Of a stretch of 64,000 nt of DNA, positions 24,204-32,831 are shown piece after piece. The notes under the pieces are model-generated. The model was not told the origin of the DNA. It did not search any database and saw only the letters and a program-made list of their open reading frames with translations. The DNA comes from Hymenobacter sp. YC55 (GTDB taxonomy: Bacteria; Bacteroidota; Bacteroidia; Cytophagales; Hymenobacteraceae), in contig NZ_JARNTX010000001.1 of the NCBI RefSeq assembly GCF_029433095.1, positions 2,418,001 to 2,482,000 of the forward strand, written 5' to 3'. Position 1 is the stretch's first letter, and each line of letters begins with the position of its first letter. The translations under genes were made by a program, and so were the position numbers.

Positions 24204-26069
24204 ATGAATTCCGAGCAAACCAACTACGGCTTATCTATTAGTCAGGAAGAGCTGAACGCCCCGGAACCATTTCTTAACCCCCTACCCCGCGCCGTCCTAC
24301 GCTTCAACACCCACATATTGCTTGATGGCGACTGGCGCTTTGCCTTAGATACCGAGGATACTGGCCTGCGTGATGGTTGGCACCTAGGTCATTACTACGA
24401 ACACCGGGCCCAGTGGCCGGGCTCGGTTGAAGAGCACATAGCCCAGGCGCATGGCCAGCAAGAGCCCGCCACCTGGCAGGACAGCGTAGTAGCCTGGTAT
24501 GAGCGTGAGTTTCCGATGCCCGAAATGGGTGAGTCGCTGAACCGCTCTATGCTGCAGCTCACTTTCGGAGCCTGTGGCTACGAAACCCGTGTCTGGCTCA
24601 ACGGCCGCCTGTTGCGCACCATTGAAGGCGAAGAAATTCATTACGGGGAGTACACGTCGTTTTCCTACGAGTTGCAGGCCGAATACCTGCGCCCTGTGAA
24701 TCGACTAACGGTACGCGTAGCCGATACGCTGGACGCCGAAACGCCGCGGGGCAAGCAAGAGTCGCACGTTTACAAGCGCGGGGGCATTTGGTACCAGACG
24801 TCCACTGGCGCCGTGCGCAGCATCTGGCTGGAAATGGTAGAGCGTAACCGCCTCCGCTCTCGGGTGGGCGTAGTAAGCGTGGTGGAAGACCAATTAGTCC
24901 GCTTCACCCTCACGCCCCGCATTCACGACCCAGGCGACTACACACTACGCTTGCAAGTGTTCGAGCGAAACGCCCAGCCAGAGGCAGCCCCTCTGGCTGC
25001 TTCCGATTTTCCGTTGCGCCTCGAAGCCGGACAACGGCAGCAGCGCGTGGTGATGGAATTACCGGACGCTCGTCTTTGGTCGCCTGAGTCACCAAATCTT
25101 TACCGACTCGTAGCTCAGCTTGTCGATAAAGATGGCTATGTGGCTCAAATTGAAACGTATTTCGGTTTGCGCAAAATCGAGGCGCGAGGCCGCTACGTGT
25201 ACCTCAACAATCAGCCGATCTATTTGGATGGCATTCTGTACCAGCCCGGCACGGCTACTTATGCCGAAATCAGGCGGCATATGTACGCCATGAAAGAGCT
25301 GGGCTGCAACTTGGTGCGCGTGCACATTGCCGGCGTCGACCCGCGCATCTACAACCTAGCCGACGAGCTGGGGCTGCTGCTGTGGGTGGAAGTACCGAGC
25401 CCGCACAGTTCCACCGCTCGTAGCCGTGAAAACCACAAGGCCGAATTGCTGCGCATGCTCACGTTGATTGGCACGCACCCTGCCGTCGTTATCTGGAGCC
25501 TCTACAACGAAGACTGGGGGGCCCAGGACATTGCCACTAACCCCGAAACCCAGCGCTACATTGTGGAAATGTACCACTTCATGCAGATAGCGCACCCCCA
25601 ATTTCTGGTGGTCGATAACGACGGCTGGCACCACATTTCCTACGAAGGCCGTCTGAAATCCGACCTCCTCACGGCCCACCTCTACACCCCCGACCTGCGC
25701 CGCTGGCAAGAATTGCTCGACCGGTTGGTACAAGGCGAGTTGGAAGGCACTGCCGCATTTCCTCTCGTTGTTGGCGACCCGTTTTTCTACCGCAAGCAAG
25801 TGCCCCTGCTGGTTAGCGAGTGGGGCGGTTTTGGCTTCCCCGACTACGGCGGTCCGAAAGACGCCGAGAGCCGCACCGAAGACATTCGCTTGTTCAAGCA
25901 AGAGCTACGCGCCCGCCCCATTGCCGGCGACGTTTATACCCAGGCCACGAACATAGAAGACGAGCGCAACGGACTTATTGACCCTCATACCGGTGCCTTG
26001 TCGGTACCGCCGGGACTGCTGAACTCACGTCGTTCCAATAGCCCTGAAGCACCGAAACTAGAGCAATAA
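24204..26069 (+). CDS. Glycoside hydrolase family 2 enzyme
   Basis: A 621-residue protein with GH2 layout. The N-terminal jelly-roll (about 30-200) has LDGDWRFALDTED, FGACGYETRVWLNGRLL and RLTVRVADTLD. The immunoglobulin-like domain spans about 205-300, and the TIM barrel follows from about 300. The acid/base Glu lies in IWSLYNEDWG (near 435), and the nucleophile Glu lies in LLVSEWGGFGFPDYGG (near 539). No signal peptide is seen from the ATG at 24204, so it may act in the cytoplasm on imported oligosaccharides. Activity could be beta-galactosidase, beta-glucuronidase or beta-mannosidase-like. I cannot choose. No transporter or SusCD genes accompany it. Confidence 0.88.
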   Translation: MNSEQTNYGLSISQEELNAPEPFLNPLPRAVLRFNTHILLDGDWRFALDTEDTGLRDGWHLGHYYEHRAQWPGSVEEHIAQAHGQQEPATWQDSVVAWYEREFPMPEMGESLNRSMLQLTFGACGYETRVWLNGRLLRTIEGEEIHYGEYTSFSYELQAEYLRPVNRLTVRVADTLDAETPRGKQESHVYKRGGIWYQTSTGAVRSIWLEMVERNRLRSRVGVVSVVEDQLVRFTLTPRIHDPGDYTLRLQVFERNAQPEAAPLAASDFPLRLEAGQRQQRVVMELPDARLWSPESPNLYRLVAQLVDKDGYVAQIETYFGLRKIEARGRYVYLNNQPIYLDGILYQPGTATYAEIRRHMYAMKELGCNLVRVHIAGVDPRIYNLADELGLLLWVEVPSPHSSTARSRENHKAELLRMLTLIGTHPAVVIWSLYNEDWGAQDIATNPETQRYIVEMYHFMQIAHPQFLVVDNDGWHHISYEGRLKSDLLTAHLYTPDLRRWQELLDRLVQGELEGTAAFPLVVGDPFFYRKQVPLLVSEWGGFGFPDYGGPKDAESRTEDIRLFKQELRARPIAGDVYTQATNIEDERNGLIDPHTGALSVPPGLLNSRRSNSPEAPKLEQ

Positions 26070-26107
26070 CCTGTTTTTTTCAGCAAGTTTTGCGCATCTA
26101 GCACAGC

Positions 26108-26145
26108 AAATGGCCACTTCCTATCTACTTAGGAAGTGGCCATTT
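26108..26145. terminator. Hairpin between the GH2 gene and miaE
   Basis: A 16-bp perfect stem (26108-26123 with 26130-26145) and a 6-nt loop between convergent genes. T-runs are short, so termination strength is uncertain. Confidence 0.65.
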
Positions 26146-26239
26146 AGCTTACTTGTAGTAAAGTAGTAGTCAAACTACACCTGGGGTACGCTCAAGGATT
26201 GGCATTGTTTAACGGGCACCTGCTGTTTGCCTGTTGCTC

Positions 26240-26848
26240 CTAATGCATCCGGTCGTCGCGGACGGGTAGGTTTGTTACGATTTCACCTTCCAGCTTGAGT
26301 AGCTCCTGCAGGCGAATTTCCACCTCTTTTGGGTCGCAGTATTCTTTGGCCAAATCGACATAGCTCACAAAATGCCCTGCTTCCGACACCATCAGTTCGT
26401 AGTAAAATTTGCTGAGGTCGGGGTCGGGAATGTGCTTCCAGAGCAGCTTGAACCGCTCGCAGCTGCGGGCTTCGATGAGGGCCGATACTAGGAGCTGGTC
26501 CATGAGTTGTCGCTCGCGAGGACCACCTTTGCGCACGTGGGCCAACAGTTGCACTACATACTCGTCGCGGCGAGGACGCCCGAGTTGGTAGCCGCGCTTG
26601 CGCAGTTCCAGTAGTACCCGCTCGAAATGGCTCCACTCCTCGGCTACCAAATCAGTTAGCTCATCTACTAACCGGGTTTTCTCGGGATAGTGGATAATCA
26701 TGCTGATGCCCGTACTTGCCGCTTTCTGTTCACACCAGGCATGATCGACAAGAATGTCCTCGATGTTTTTGCTGGCAATATCCACCCACCGAGGGTCGGT
26801 ATTGAGCTTGAGTTTGAGGATAGTTTTTTCTCTTTCCTGAGGTTCCAT
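26240..26848 (-). CDS. miaE: tRNA-(ms2io6A)-hydroxylase MiaE
   Basis: A 202-residue ferritin-like diiron monooxygenase that hydroxylates the isopentenyl group of ms2i6A37 in tRNA to give ms2io6A. The helix bundle shows the expected iron ligands: Glu40 (HAWCEQKAAS), Glu71 and His74 (AEEWSHFERV), Glu126 (ALIEARSCERF) and Glu156 with His159 (VSEAGHFVSY). The length agrees with the short MiaE class. It is a single gene. The window also carries miaB, which makes the substrate, but miaA is not present. The distribution of MiaE across bacteria is patchy. Confidence 0.94.
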   Translation of the reverse strand: MEPQEREKTILKLKLNTDPRWVDIASKNIEDILVDHAWCEQKAASTGISMIIHYPEKTRLVDELTDLVAEEWSHFERVLLELRKRGYQLGRPRRDEYVVQLLAHVRKGGPRERQLMDQLLVSALIEARSCERFKLLWKHIPDPDLSKFYYELMVSEAGHFVSYVDLAKEYCDPKEVEIRLQELLKLEGEIVTNLPVRDDRMH

Positions 26849-26987
26849 ATAAGCTATGCGTAAATCCTATTAAAGCAGCTAGTGCTTTGCTGACCTAGAT
26901 GGTTCCGTTTGCTTCCTCTTTGGGCAGTTACAGCAGGCCGTTCGCTTACTTGCTTCTTACCACTAAGATACTCGGCAGTGTCTCGGC

Positions 26988-28964
26988 TTAGTCGAAGAAC
27001 TGCCAGCGGATGCCAAACTCAAACCGCCGGGGTAGGCTAGTATAGTAGGGCGTCACAAAATACCCGTCGCGCAACAACCCCTGATTGATATAGGCCATTT
27101 TCAGGAAGACGGCTACTGTACGAATGTCGCCACTTACGAATACATCGGCCACTGCGAAATTGGCAGCCGTGAAGTGGTTTTGCAGGAAGAACTGTTGGGT
27201 GCTAGGGCTGTAGTCGTAAGGCTTCCAGCTCGATTGATAATACACTTCCGCTCCTATTTGCCCAAACAGCGCTTTCTTGAACACGTAGCCCTGATAATAT
27301 ACCTTGCTGTTGGTAATCAGGTCGGGAATACGAATTTCATCTACCTGACCACCCCTCGTTACGTGAACTTGGTTGTCGAAAAACAAGTTGCCAACGCTAA
27401 ACCGGTGGCGCACCGAAGCAGTAAGCAATTGCCGGGGTGTACTTGACTGTGCAGGCTCAGCAAATTCGTCGTAATACACAAGATTACTGACGTTTATGAC
27501 AGATGCCGACGCTTCCAAGCGCTGCCGCCCCAACGTCTGGTCAAGGCGTGCTGTGAGTTGATTGACTTGCGTAAATTGAAGGTCTAAGTCCTCCTTATAA
27601 GCTGATTTGCTGGCATCAAAGTCTTTGCCCCAACGGTAGTGGTTGCCACTAAATCGCACCTGCGTGAGCGTAGGAGAGTAACTAGTGCTCAGCAATTCTC
27701 CGCTAAGCGGTCCGAGCCGAGCCACAGCACGTGCCCAATATTCCTTCGGAAAGGCATACTCTCCGGCAGTTTCGACAGCAAATATTTTATAGCGGAAATC
27801 AGCCGTACCACCAACAAAAAGATTAGTGTAAGGGTCGACTTGAGCCGGAACGGTAATACCCGGCTCGCCAACGCGCCGGCGCGTAGTCAGCGAGGCATTG
27901 CGAATGCGGCTATAGAGACGATACGTTACCGTTTCGGAGCGGCCTAATACGCCTACTGTATTTTCCACTTGATGCAACTCGGCTCGGTCGTCGGTAGCTG
28001 TTCGGCTCAGGAACTTCACCGCAAAAAAGTTTATATCATCAGTGCTACCTGGAGTATTTGTAATATTTCCAAAAGCATCTTGAAAGCGGTTCATCTGCCG
28101 ACGCCAGTCAACGATATGGTATGCGGTAAGACCACGGCCGAGAAGACGATAACTTTGGACAAAGCGGAGGCCGTCGCGGTGCTCTACATTAGTGGCCAGA
28201 AATAAACGAGGAATTTCATCCCCATAACCAAATAAGTCTCCTGGTACCCTGTCTGCACGACGGGTTGTGTCTCCGTTTACTACTAAATTGTCTTTTTGAG
28301 GCTGAATTCCCCCTTGCTCTACAGATCGATGGCGCACGTTGCTGTAGTTGAACAGCGCGTGGTAGCGTTCGTCGGTGCTTTGAAAGCGGGCAAAGAGCAG
28401 GAAGTTGGTGTGTTCTACTAAGCCTGAACGCGAAACTGTGGAGTACAACTTATTGGCAGCAAAACGCTCGTAAGCCAAACCTACACTGGCGTTCTTGTTG
28501 ATGCTACGCGTGTACGACAGCTCGAATACCTGCTCGCCGTAGCTGCCTTGAATGAAGCGAAAGAACGTATAGGGCGACTTGGTATCGTAGTAGGGAATGG
28601 TAGACGGGTCGCGGACGTACCGGTCGAAAACATTACGACCCAAGCGAGTGCCTAGCTGCGTATTAGTACGCCACAGCAGTGGCCGGGCGGCCGTACCAAC
28701 GTGCCCCAAGTCCTGATAGAAAGTGCTGTCGTGGTACCAGTTGCGGGCCGAGGGAAAATTGGTAAGCGTGGTGTCAATGATGCGCCCCTCGGTTCGGTCG
28801 CGCAGCACGTCTTCCTCCCGAATAATCCGAGTGGTGCGGGCACCGTAGAGGTTTCTGGTGGAATCGTCGAGGATCTGGGCCCGTACGGTGGTATTGCTGG
28901 CTAGCAAGAGCAGCACGGGCACCAACACCAGCAGGCAGCACCGAAACTGGTTCAGAAAAACCAT
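26988..28964 (-). CDS. Putative outer-membrane porin (Porin_10-like)
   Basis: A 658-residue protein starting at the ATG at 28964 (MVFLNQFRCCLLVLVPVLLLLASNTTVRAQ, a signal peptide). An open frame reaches 29018 but would overlap lpxK. The mature chain has many alternating aromatic/polar strands (for example SPYTFFRFIQGSYGEQVFELSYTRSINKNASVGLAYERF) and ends RRFEFGIRWQFFD, a typical outer-membrane C-terminus with terminal aromatic residues. It matches the Bacteroidota putative porin family. Cargo is unknown. The start lies 46 nt after lpxK on the same strand, so the two are probably co-transcribed. Confidence 0.85.
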   Translation of the reverse strand: MVFLNQFRCCLLVLVPVLLLLASNTTVRAQILDDSTRNLYGARTTRIIREEDVLRDRTEGRIIDTTLTNFPSARNWYHDSTFYQDLGHVGTAARPLLWRTNTQLGTRLGRNVFDRYVRDPSTIPYYDTKSPYTFFRFIQGSYGEQVFELSYTRSINKNASVGLAYERFAANKLYSTVSRSGLVEHTNFLLFARFQSTDERYHALFNYSNVRHRSVEQGGIQPQKDNLVVNGDTTRRADRVPGDLFGYGDEIPRLFLATNVEHRDGLRFVQSYRLLGRGLTAYHIVDWRRQMNRFQDAFGNITNTPGSTDDINFFAVKFLSRTATDDRAELHQVENTVGVLGRSETVTYRLYSRIRNASLTTRRRVGEPGITVPAQVDPYTNLFVGGTADFRYKIFAVETAGEYAFPKEYWARAVARLGPLSGELLSTSYSPTLTQVRFSGNHYRWGKDFDASKSAYKEDLDLQFTQVNQLTARLDQTLGRQRLEASASVINVSNLVYYDEFAEPAQSSTPRQLLTASVRHRFSVGNLFFDNQVHVTRGGQVDEIRIPDLITNSKVYYQGYVFKKALFGQIGAEVYYQSSWKPYDYSPSTQQFFLQNHFTAANFAVADVFVSGDIRTVAVFLKMAYINQGLLRDGYFVTPYYTSLPRRFEFGIRWQFFD

Positions 28965-29010
28965 GGGCTGGCGCAGCGGGCTACAAGTTGAAAACGCGGA
29001 GAACAAGGGG

Positions 29011-30081
29011 TCAGACAACAGCTTGGGGCTGAATAGGGGCCGGAAGCAGCTGGCGTAGGCGGTTTGCCCCGTCGGCCAGAAACTCTACAGCAATTGGAAT
29101 GTAGAAAACGGATAGACCAACCATTTCCGTATGCAGAGCGGGGTCGAGCAAACGGGTGGCATCTTTCTGAGTTGTAAAAATACGGCGTCCTGGCGCGTAA
29201 TACGCTTTCATTGCCGCAATTTCCTGGACAGTGAAGGCGTGATGGTCGCTGAATTGGGCGTGGTGTACGATGTGGTAGCCAGCTGCTCGCAAGTATTCTT
29301 GTAGCGGCCCTGGCTGCGCAATACCCGTCAGCAACACAATTTCCGAGGTATAGGATGCGCCAACGAGCTGCTCCTGGCCAGTTAACGGTACCGGCTCCCC
29401 GTACACATACGTGCTGAACAATACGGGTACGCCCGGCCGGCTGTAACGGCGGACGCGCTGCTCTATTGCAAGTTGCTGCGCGGTCGTTAGAGTTGGCTCG
29501 CACTTGGTTACTATCACCACGTCAGCCCGAACTGCTCCGGCGCGGCTTTCGCGCAGGCGACCGGCGGGCAATACTTCATCCTCGTAGAAGGGTCGTTGCT
29601 GCTCGGTAAGCAACACGCTAAAGTCGGGGCGCACCCGGCGGTGCTGGTAGGCGTCATCGAGAACCACGGTACTAACCGTCGGCTGCTGTTGCAGCAATGC
29701 GCGAAGGCCAGCCTGCCGGTCTTCGCAAACTGCCACGGGCACTTGCCCCCAAAAGTGCTGGAATTGCTGCAAGGGCTCGTCGCCGAGCGTGGCTGCCGTT
29801 TCGGTGGGGCTAGCCAGGCGGAAGCCGCGGGTGCGGCGGCCGTAACCACGGCTCAGAATAGCGGGCTGCTGGCCTTGGTGGCGCAGTTCCTGCACCAGCC
29901 AAGCAACATGCGGCGTTTTGCCGGTGCCGCCCACCCGTAAATTGCCTACGCTCACGACGGGCACCACGCCGAACTGCGCCGAGGCTTTCCAGCCTTTGTC
30001 GTACAGCCAGTTGCGCACGGCCATGATGCCGGCGTACAGCCAGGCAAAAGGCAACAGCAACCAGGATAGTAGGCGAGGCAT
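29011..30081 (-). CDS. lpxK: Tetraacyldisaccharide 4'-kinase (lipid A)
   Basis: A 356-residue inner-membrane-associated kinase that phosphorylates the 4' position of the tetraacyldisaccharide precursor, the sixth step of lipid A synthesis. It has the N-terminal membrane-embedded helix (MPRLLSWLLLPFAWLYAGIMAVRNW), the P-loop VSVGNLRVGGTGKTP (44-58), LSRGYGRRTRGF, GDEPLQQ, DDAYQHRRV and LLTGIAQP. Length is normal. The -7 box TAACTTTG is only 5 nt upstream, so its mRNA is nearly leaderless. The gene precedes the putative porin. It is divergent from a SMUG2-like glycosylase. Confidence 0.95.
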   Translation of the reverse strand: MPRLLSWLLLPFAWLYAGIMAVRNWLYDKGWKASAQFGVVPVVSVGNLRVGGTGKTPHVAWLVQELRHQGQQPAILSRGYGRRTRGFRLASPTETAATLGDEPLQQFQHFWGQVPVAVCEDRQAGLRALLQQQPTVSTVVLDDAYQHRRVRPDFSVLLTEQQRPFYEDEVLPAGRLRESRAGAVRADVVIVTKCEPTLTTAQQLAIEQRVRRYSRPGVPVLFSTYVYGEPVPLTGQEQLVGASYTSEIVLLTGIAQPGPLQEYLRAAGYHIVHHAQFSDHHAFTVQEIAAMKAYYAPGRRIFTTQKDATRLLDPALHTEMVGLSVFYIPIAVEFLADGANRLRQLLPAPIQPQAVV

Positions 30082-30086
30082 GTGGG

Positions 30087-30094
30087 CAAAGTTA
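30087..30094 (-). promoter_or_regulatory. -7 box (TAACTTTG, minus strand) before lpxK
   Basis: Exact TAnnTTTG on the minus strand with 5 nt to the ATG at 30081, lying in the 70-nt gap to the divergent glycosylase gene. Confidence 0.55.
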
Positions 30095-30151
30095 GCGGAC
30101 CAAACCCATCGGGTACTCGTACCAAGCAGGTCGCCCGTTAAATTTCACTGT

Positions 30152-30835
30152 ATGCTCTCCTTCGCCGACCGGCTGCTGCACTTCCTCTCCACCTTCCCCG
30201 CCCCGCCTACTCTCCCCGACGAGGTGGAGGCTTATAATCCGTACAAGGACGCTACTGCGGCTGATCTGATGACGCAGTTCGGCCAGAAATACTACGCCGA
30301 CCAGCACCCCCGAGTCGCTTTACTCGGTATCAATCCGGGACGTTTTGGTGCGGGCCGTACGGGCGTTGCCTTCACCGATCCGGCTACGCTTGCTGGCATT
30401 TGCGGCATTCCCAATAAGCTGCCGCAGCACCCAGAACTAAGCAGCCAGTTTGTGTATAAGGTAGTAACAGAATTAGGCGGACCAACGACATTTTATCAGC
30501 ATTTCTACGTCGGTTCCCTCTACCCACTGGTATTGCTGCGCCATGGCAAAAACTACAACTACTACGATTCAAAGGCATTGACAACTGCGCTAGAACCCGA
30601 TATTCGAGCCTCGTTGCAGCGGCAAGTAGACGAGCTAGGACTGGTGCGCAAGGCGGCCATCTGCTTGGGCCGCCGCAATGGGCTGCTGTTTGAACAGTTG
30701 AACAAGGAACTCGGCTTGTTCAACGAGATTCACGTACTCGACCACCCGCGCTACCTTATGCAGTATAAGCGTCGCGAACTGTCAACGCACGTGGCGCGCT
30801 ATGTGGAAGTGCTAGGATCTGTTATCAATACCTAA
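30152..30835 (+). CDS. SMUG2-like uracil-DNA glycosylase family protein
   Basis: A 227-residue protein. The long frame from 29918 crosses lpxK, so the ATG at 30152 (MLSFADRLLHFLSTF) is the start. Motif 1 is GINPGRFGAGRTGVAFTDP (59-77), the catalytic and pyrimidine-binding loop of the SMUG2 branch of the uracil-DNA glycosylase superfamily. Motif 2 is HVLDHPRYLMQYKRR near the C-terminus, with the catalytic His and the DNA-intercalation loop. It should excise damaged or deaminated bases as the first step of base excision repair. It likely starts an operon with the Nif3-like gene 46 nt downstream. Confidence 0.88.
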   Translation: MLSFADRLLHFLSTFPAPPTLPDEVEAYNPYKDATAADLMTQFGQKYYADQHPRVALLGINPGRFGAGRTGVAFTDPATLAGICGIPNKLPQHPELSSQFVYKVVTELGGPTTFYQHFYVGSLYPLVLLRHGKNYNYYDSKALTTALEPDIRASLQRQVDELGLVRKAAICLGRRNGLLFEQLNKELGLFNEIHVLDHPRYLMQYKRRELSTHVARYVEVLGSVINT

Positions 30836-30881
30836 TACCTATGCCACCCCACTCGACACTTTCGATTAAAGATTTAGCATA

Positions 30882-31982
30882 ATGCCTACTGTCCAAGACT
30901 TAGCCCGCGCGCTCGAAGCTGCCGCTCCCCTCGCCTACCAGGAATCGTATGACAATGCGGGCCTGCAGTGCGGCGACCCTCACATGGAGGTACGAGGCGT
31001 TCTTATTGCTCTCGACTGCACCCCAGCTGTTGTAGACGAAGCCATCGAGCGGGGCTGCAATGTGGTAGTGGCGCATCACCCCCTCATATTCCGTCCTCTC
31101 AAGCGCCTCACCGGTGCCAACGAAGTCGAACAGACGCTGCTGAAAGCCATCAAAAACGATGTTGCGCTCTATGCTGCGCACACCAACCTCGACAACGTGC
31201 ACCACGGGGTGAACCGCAAGCTAGCCGAGAAGCTAGGCCTCGTCAACCTTCGCATCCTCGACCCCAAGCCCGGCTTGCTCGCCAAACTCGTCACGTATGT
31301 GCCAGCCACGCACACCGAAACCGTTTTGGCGGCCCTCTACGCAGCTGGTGCTGGCCAGGTCGGCGACTATTCGGCTTGTAGCTTTCGGATGGAAGGCATC
31401 GGCACCTTCACCCCCGGCGCGGGCACCAACCCGTTTCAAGGAACAGTGGGCGAGCCGGAAACCACACCCGAAGAACGTGTAGAGGTGATAGTACCCTTAC
31501 ACTTACAAAGCGCCGCCCTACGTGCTTTGCGACAGGCACATCCATATGAAGAAGTGGCCTACGAAATCATCAAATTAGAAAACACCAACCAGGAGGTAGG
31601 GTCCGGCATGGTGGGTGAGCTGCCGACGGCGCTGAGTCCGCAGGAATTTCGGGCCCAACTGAAAAAGGCGTTGTTGGTACCAGTTGTCAAGCACACATCG
31701 TTCGATAAACCCATAAAAAAAGTGGCGTTGTGTGGCGGCGCGGGCAGCTTTCTTATTGGGAAGGCCCGCGCGGCTGGTGCCGATGCCTACGTAACCGGCG
31801 ACTTGAAGTACCACGAGTACTTCCAAGCCGAAAAACAATTGATGCTCTGTGACGTAGGCCATTTCGAGAGCGAACAATTTACCGGCGAAATATTCCAGGA
31901 TTTGCTTGCGTCAACCTTTGGTAGTACTTTTGCGCTCTTCATTGCCGAGACCCATACCAACCCCGTCCATTATGACTTCTAA
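30882..31982 (+). CDS. Nif3-like dinuclear metal-centre protein
   Basis: A 366-residue member of the Nif3/YbgI family with the longer layout found in Bacillus YqfO. A CutA-like domain is inserted in the middle (about 125-240, with LRALRQAHPYEEVAYEI). Metal ligands include His65 and His66 (VVAHHPLIF), AAHTNLDN near 100-106, and HFESEQF near the C-terminus. These proteins form hexameric rings with two metals per subunit. A GTP cyclohydrolase function has been proposed for some, but the role is unsettled. It overlaps the next gene by 11 nt. Confidence 0.92.
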   Translation: MPTVQDLARALEAAAPLAYQESYDNAGLQCGDPHMEVRGVLIALDCTPAVVDEAIERGCNVVVAHHPLIFRPLKRLTGANEVEQTLLKAIKNDVALYAAHTNLDNVHHGVNRKLAEKLGLVNLRILDPKPGLLAKLVTYVPATHTETVLAALYAAGAGQVGDYSACSFRMEGIGTFTPGAGTNPFQGTVGEPETTPEERVEVIVPLHLQSAALRALRQAHPYEEVAYEIIKLENTNQEVGSGMVGELPTALSPQEFRAQLKKALLVPVVKHTSFDKPIKKVALCGGAGSFLIGKARAAGADAYVTGDLKYHEYFQAEKQLMLCDVGHFESEQFTGEIFQDLLASTFGSTFALFIAETHTNPVHYDF

Positions 31983-32733
31983 TAACGTCGCTACTGCCCC
32001 GGCCGATGTACCCGTTGCCAGCAAGCTAGAAGCCCTGCTCAACCTGCAACGCATTGACTCGCAGCTCGACGAAATCCGGCGCGTGCGCGGCGACTTGCCC
32101 GAAGAAGTGCGCGACCTGGAAGACGAAATTGCTGGCTACGAGGTGCGCGTAAGCAAGTTCGATGAGGAAATTGCCTCCCTCAACGACCAGATCAAGCAGC
32201 GCAAGCAAAACGCTAAAGATGCTGAAGGCCTTATTAAACGCTACGAGGATCAGCAGCAGAACGTCCGCAACAACCGTGAGTACGAGGCAATTGCCAAGGA
32301 AATCGAATTGCAGAAGCTGGAAATTCAGATTTCCGACAAGAAAATCAAGGAAGCGCAGTACCAGATCGAACTAAAGAACTCCGACATAGCTGGCACTAAG
32401 CAGCGGTTGGATGAGCGTAAGAAAGACCTGGCCAACAAAAAAACTGAGTTGGATGTCATCGTAAGCGAAAGCGAAGCCGATGAGAAAAAACTCATGGAAG
32501 AGCGTTCCACGGCTACGCAGCCAGTAGAAGAGCGTCTGCTAACTGCCTACACCCGTATCCGCGGCAACGTACGCAACGGCTTAGCCGTGGTAACGGTGAA
32601 GCGTGATGCTTGCGGTGGCTGCTTCAACACGGTTCCCCCACAGCGTCAGGCTGACATTATTTCGCACAAGAAAATCATCGTGTGTGAGCACTGTGGCCGA
32701 GTTCTGGCTGACGTGGAAGCTCGCATTTCTTAA
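31972..32733 (+). CDS. Coiled-coil protein with C4 zinc ribbon
   Basis: A 253-residue protein starting at the ATG at 31972 inside the end of the Nif3 gene, so translation is coupled. Residues 12-195 form a long coiled coil (repeated heptads such as LDEIRRVRGDLPEEVRDLEDEI and KKIKEAQYQIELKNSDIAGTKQRLDERKKDL). The C-terminal ribbon has CGGC and CEHC cysteine pairs separated by 22 residues. This C4-type zinc ribbon family often sits next to Nif3 in many phyla, so the pair probably works together. The biochemical role is unknown. A strong terminator closes the operon. Confidence 0.9.
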   Translation: MTSNNVATAPADVPVASKLEALLNLQRIDSQLDEIRRVRGDLPEEVRDLEDEIAGYEVRVSKFDEEIASLNDQIKQRKQNAKDAEGLIKRYEDQQQNVRNNREYEAIAKEIELQKLEIQISDKKIKEAQYQIELKNSDIAGTKQRLDERKKDLANKKTELDVIVSESEADEKKLMEERSTATQPVEERLLTAYTRIRGNVRNGLAVVTVKRDACGGCFNTVPPQRQADIISHKKIIVCEHCGRVLADVEARIS

Positions 32734-32752
32734 GCTCCACCTTTTCGACTTT

Positions 32753-32784
32753 AAAAAAGAACGGCCTCAGTGCCGTTCTTTTTT
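32753..32784 (+). terminator. Terminator closing the glycosylase/Nif3/zinc-ribbon operon
   Basis: A 13-bp perfect stem (AAAAAAGAACGGC with its complement) and 6-nt loop, ending in a T-run. It argues against starting the next gene at 32790. Confidence 0.9.
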
Positions 32785-32831
32785 TGCCTATGAAATTTCC
32801 CGCCGAGGTGCGCAGAGGGTTTGTCTGTAGG